Source: Planctomycetaceae bacterium
GTDB lineage: Bacteria; Planctomycetota; Phycisphaerae; UBA1845; UTPLA1
Direction of reading: 5' to 3'
Length of the DNA: 64,000 nt
Assembly: GCA_006969385.1 (NCBI GenBank)
Contig: CP030884.1
Coordinates: 2,418,001-2,482,000 of the forward strand
How positions within the stretch are numbered: the stretch's first letter is position 1; every line of letters begins with the position of its first letter. Below the pieces are notes generated by a model that had not been told where the DNA came from, ran no database searches, and was given only the letters and a program-made list of their open reading frames with translations. Of the stretch, positions 61,784 through 64,000 are shown piece after piece. The translations under genes were made by a program, and so were the position numbers.

Positions 61784-63391
61784 ATGCCAAGGAAGCGAAG
61801 CCGGGCGAATGGTTCCGGAACACTATTCCGGCGTAAAGCGGGTGGACCGTGGATTGCCCGTTGGCACGACCACACGAACACGCGACGGCAACGAAGCACC
61901 GGGACAAGCGATAAGGCGACAGCCGAACGCATTCTACGGAAGATAATCAGCGACGAAGCGCTGCGCCGCGAAGGCGTTATCGACGTTGCCGACGACCGCT
62001 ACGCCGCTCACGAACGCAGGCCACTGAGCGTACATCTTGCCGATTGGCAAGCCGCACTAACGGCCAAGGGTGTCACGCCACAGCAGGTGAAGCAGGCGAC
62101 TATGAGAGCGACGAAGATAGTTGACGCCACCAAGGCGGATCGACTATCCGCGTTATCCGCTTCCCGTGTTCAGGCCGCAATAGGTGACCTGCATGACGAC
62201 GCTGACGGCAACGGGCTAAGCCTGCAAACGTGCCACCATTATCTACGGGCAATAAAGCAGTTTTCCCGCTGGTTGCACCGAGACGGTCGCATCAAGGCCG
62301 ACCCGCTCGCGCACCTATCCGGCTTCAATGCTGAGACTGACCGACGATACGAACGCCGCGCCCTCACCGCTGACGAACTGACCGTTCTGATTGAATCGAC
62401 AGAGACGGCACCAACGTGGCGGAAGTTGACCGGACCCGACCGCGCCATGTTGTATCGAGTTGCCGCTGGCACCGGCTTCCGTGCAAAGGAATTGCGTAGC
62501 CTCGCACCGGCAGACTTTCACCTGAACGAACAGCCGCCCGTGGTGGTGTTGCAAGCCAAGCAATCGAAGCGGCGACGGAAGGACGTACAACCGATCCGCA
62601 GCGACCTTGCCGAACTGCTGAAGCGGTGGCTTGCCAATATTCCGGCAGGCAGGTCGGTATGGAATAGTCAGTGGCATGACAAAGCCGCAGAAGGCATGCG
62701 GTGCGATTTGAGGCTTGCACGTGCAAGGTGGATAAAGAACACCAATGTTCCGGCAGAACGCCGTCAACGCCATGCTAGCGACTTCCTAGCAATTACCGAC
62801 CATTCTGGTCGCGTTGCAGACTTTCACAGTTTACGTGCGACGTATATCACGTTGGTCATTCAAGGTGGCGCGTCAGTGAAGCAGGCGCAAGCGCTGGCGC
62901 GACATAGTGACCCGAAGCTCACGTTCAATCGCTACGCACCGTTGCGTGTGTCAGATATCGCAAGCGGACTTGAAGGCATGCCGGTGGCTGTCACCAGTAA
63001 AAGCCTAGGATGTCAACAACGGGTTTCAGATTCGCGTGATATGGCTGCTGCTGTAGGTGCGGAAAACGGCTTGTTTAAAGGGGAAATTGCGACCAATACG
63101 GTTTTCAAGACCGTCGCCTTAAACCACTCGGCCACCTCTCCCAATCGTTGCGAGATAACGCACTTAGCACGCCCCCAAAGAGCGGGTCGTGCGCGCTCGC
63201 AATCTATGAAAGTTACCGCGATTGTCCGAGGCCTTCAAGCGCGCGTTCTGGATTCGTTCGATATCGACCACAGCGAGCGTCATCATCTTCGACGAGCGTT
63301 TCACTTCTCTCACCGGCGGGACGCCCATGCGGCCCCTAAGCGACTCCCCTGCCGAAGCGCGGCCAAAACTTTGACTTCTGTCGAGCCGTAA
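61784..63391 (+). CDS. int: tyrosine site-specific integrase, frame passing through the att core
   Basis: ATG 61784 with AGGGGA upstream. An N-terminal arm and SAM-like domain (about 80-185) precede a catalytic domain with R233 (GFRAKEL), H348-R351 (HSLR), H374 (ARHSD) and nucleophile Y384 (FNRYAP). Residues 439-453 are encoded by the att core (antisense of the tRNA 5' half). In the integrated state, the last 82 residues come from host DNA and look like chance coding, giving 535 residues. In the circular state, the frame goes on into 54290-54541 (536 residues). Confidence 0.92.
   Translation: MPRKRSRANGSGTLFRRKAGGPWIARWHDHTNTRRQRSTGTSDKATAERILRKIISDEALRREGVIDVADDRYAAHERRPLSVHLADWQAALTAKGVTPQQVKQATMRATKIVDATKADRLSALSASRVQAAIGDLHDDADGNGLSLQTCHHYLRAIKQFSRWLHRDGRIKADPLAHLSGFNAETDRRYERRALTADELTVLIESTETAPTWRKLTGPDRAMLYRVAAGTGFRAKELRSLAPADFHLNEQPPVVVLQAKQSKRRRKDVQPIRSDLAELLKRWLANIPAGRSVWNSQWHDKAAEGMRCDLRLARARWIKNTNVPAERRQRHASDFLAITDHSGRVADFHSLRATYITLVIQGGASVKQAQALARHSDPKLTFNRYAPLRVSDIASGLEGMPVAVTSKSLGCQQRVSDSRDMAAAVGAENGLFKGEIATNTVFKTVALNHSATSPNRCEITHLARPQRAGRARSQSMKVTAIVRGLQARVLDSFDIDHSERHHLRRAFHFSHRRDAHAAPKRLPCRSAAKTLTSVEP
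63098..63141. repeat. right attachment site core with orphan tRNA-Ser 5' half
   Basis: Perfect copy of 54245-54288. It is a non-functional 5' half tRNA fragment on the minus strand and lies inside the integrase frame. Host DNA resumes at 63142, which should hold the tRNA's former upstream region. Confidence 0.95.
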
Positions 63392-63406
63392 GGCACCCTA
63401 AGAGAG

Positions 63407-63601
63407 ATGCATCTGGTCACCGTCACGATTTTGGCCACGCTCATTGCCATCGGCTTGCTGGCGGTCGCCTCGTACGGCGTCTATTTCTTCGCCAAGGGGC
63501 CGCGTGAGCGACCGGGCTATTGCCGCGCCTGCGGTTACAACTTGCGCGGCAATCGCAGCCGCACCTGCCCCGAATGCGGCCAACGGTTTCTGCGACCTTG
63601 A
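63407..63601 (+). CDS. hypothetical membrane protein with zinc ribbon
   Basis: 64 residues: one membrane helix (5-28), then a zinc ribbon YCRACGYNLRGNRSRTCPEC (four Cys). It is related in style to the C-terminus of the protein at 25802-26449. Host gene, just right of the element. Confidence 0.65.
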   Translation: MHLVTVTILATLIAIGLLAVASYGVYFFAKGPRERPGYCRACGYNLRGNRSRTCPECGQRFLRP

Positions 63602-63650
63602 TCGCGATGATGGCGTTGCTTCGAAAGGGCTACTTGCTTTTTTTGGGCCA

Positions 63651-64000
63651 ATGAACATTCTTCGTCACATGCTGCTTGCCGTCATCTTCGCCACTGTCGT
63701 GGCGTGGATGACTTTTAGCTCGCGCATGCTTGTCGTAAGTGTTGGTCATTGGATCTTAATATGTCAGACCGGTGTTTATATAACAACCGATGATATCGTA
63801 GCGAAATCGGTGCGACCACGGGGCGAATGGTATCTCGTAACGGTTGTTTCAACCCGCCAAACCCCTGTCTTCGTGTTACCGCGTATTGGTTGGCCGTACA
63901 TAATCATCCCCTTCTGGCTCATCCTTGCCATCCTGCTCCCACCATGGTGGCTAATGGGCCGTAAATCACGACAACGCAAGCGCTGGGCCAAACAAGGCCG
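63651..64000 (+). CDS. hypothetical membrane protein, cut by the window end
   Basis: An open frame from ATG 63651 to the end of the window with no stop (116 codons seen). It has an N-terminal hydrophobic helix (about 5-20), a beta-like middle and a second helix (WPYIIIPFWLILAILLPPWW, about 78-97) followed by basic residues. The pattern of two helices and a basic tail fits small planctomycete membrane proteins that often end in a zinc ribbon, but that end is not visible. Confidence 0.5.
   Translation, partial: MNILRHMLLAVIFATVVAWMTFSSRMLVVSVGHWILICQTGVYITTDDIVAKSVRPRGEWYLVTVVSTRQTPVFVLPRIGWPYIIIPFWLILAILLPPWWLMGRKSRQRKRWAKQG

Larger units (their letters stand above)
54245..63141. mobile_element. 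integrative element at tRNA-Ser(UGA), 8.85 kb
   Basis: Bounded by perfect 44-bp direct repeats. From left: an integrase-tail ORF and terminator, two cargo genes, an excisionase-like gene, a replication module (winged helix, primase-polymerase/helicase with iteron-like repeats), unknown and possibly virion-like genes, a regulated small gene and a tyrosine integrase whose frame runs through the right att core. No capsid, terminase or conjugation gene is recognised, so it resembles a phage satellite or a replicating integrative plasmid rather than a complete prophage. Confidence 0.93.

Noticed and set aside
63142-63391. Host-side end of the integrase frame as a conserved domain
   Set aside because: It is Arg/His-rich without any pattern and lies in what should be the tRNA's former upstream region, so chance read-through is more likely.

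Overview
The window is most likely chromosomal DNA of a planctomycete, probably of the Phycisphaerae type. The evidence is indirect. It contains a PEP-CTERM protein, a multi-module GH16 enzyme ending in dockerin-like repeats, and two small membrane proteins with the CxxCGYNLxGN zinc ribbon that I associate with planctomycete genomes. It also has an MBL-fold/antiporter pair, an 11-gene nuo cluster that starts with nuoI, and many unrecognised secreted proteins. Most genes are GC-rich; a few (5398-6291, 18714-21713, parts of 54711-61400) look more AT-rich.

Layout: 1-5155 is an HD-GYP/STAS pair followed by a type IV pilus motor set (PilB, PilT, PilC) ending in a terminator. 5398-13260 holds mostly unrecognised exported proteins, a 3-hydroxyisobutyrate-dehydrogenase-like reductase and a membrane metallophosphoesterase. 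13438-16624 is an RNase Z-like MBL protein followed by a cation/proton antiporter fused to TrkA-N and PTS EIIA-type domains. 16939-18100 is nrdR overlapping a second ATP-cone gene. 18714-25724 is a polysaccharide region (heparinase II/III-like lyase, PEP-CTERM protein, GH16 with carbohydrate-binding, PKD, F5/8C and dockerin-like modules). 25802-28572 holds small membrane and secreted proteins. 28721-31222 is a copper ATPase with its HMA chaperone. 31481-33802 is a STAS protein, a cysteine dioxygenase and a YeiH-type exporter that together suggest cysteine-sulfur disposal. 34213-47105 is complex I (nuoI-A-B-C-D-H-J-K-L-M-N) with no nuoE, F or G, broken by three long spacers full of palindromes. 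47134-53849 has a small helical protein, a CNNM/CBS protein, a C45-family hydrolase, a beta-propeller-like lipoprotein and a HEAT-repeat protein.

54204-63141 is an integrated mobile element. A tRNA-Ser(UGA) gene on the minus strand (54204-54288) carries a 44-bp segment (54245-54288) that is repeated perfectly at 63098-63141, giving an element of 8,853 bp. It encodes an excisionase-like protein, a winged-helix protein, a primase-polymerase/helicase, several unknown or phage-like proteins and a tyrosine integrase. The most interesting observation is that the att core lies inside the integrase reading frame. When the two ends are joined in silico as in the excised circle, the integrase frame continues without a stop through the core into the 83-codon ORF at 54290-54541 at the far left end of the element, which is followed at once by a terminator. 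Integration therefore appears to exchange the integrase C-terminal tail for a host-encoded one. A second signal is a set of identical AAATCGGTGACC repeats inside the replication genes, read in two different frames, which look like iterons.

63407-64000 returns to host sequence with two small membrane proteins, the last cut by the window end.
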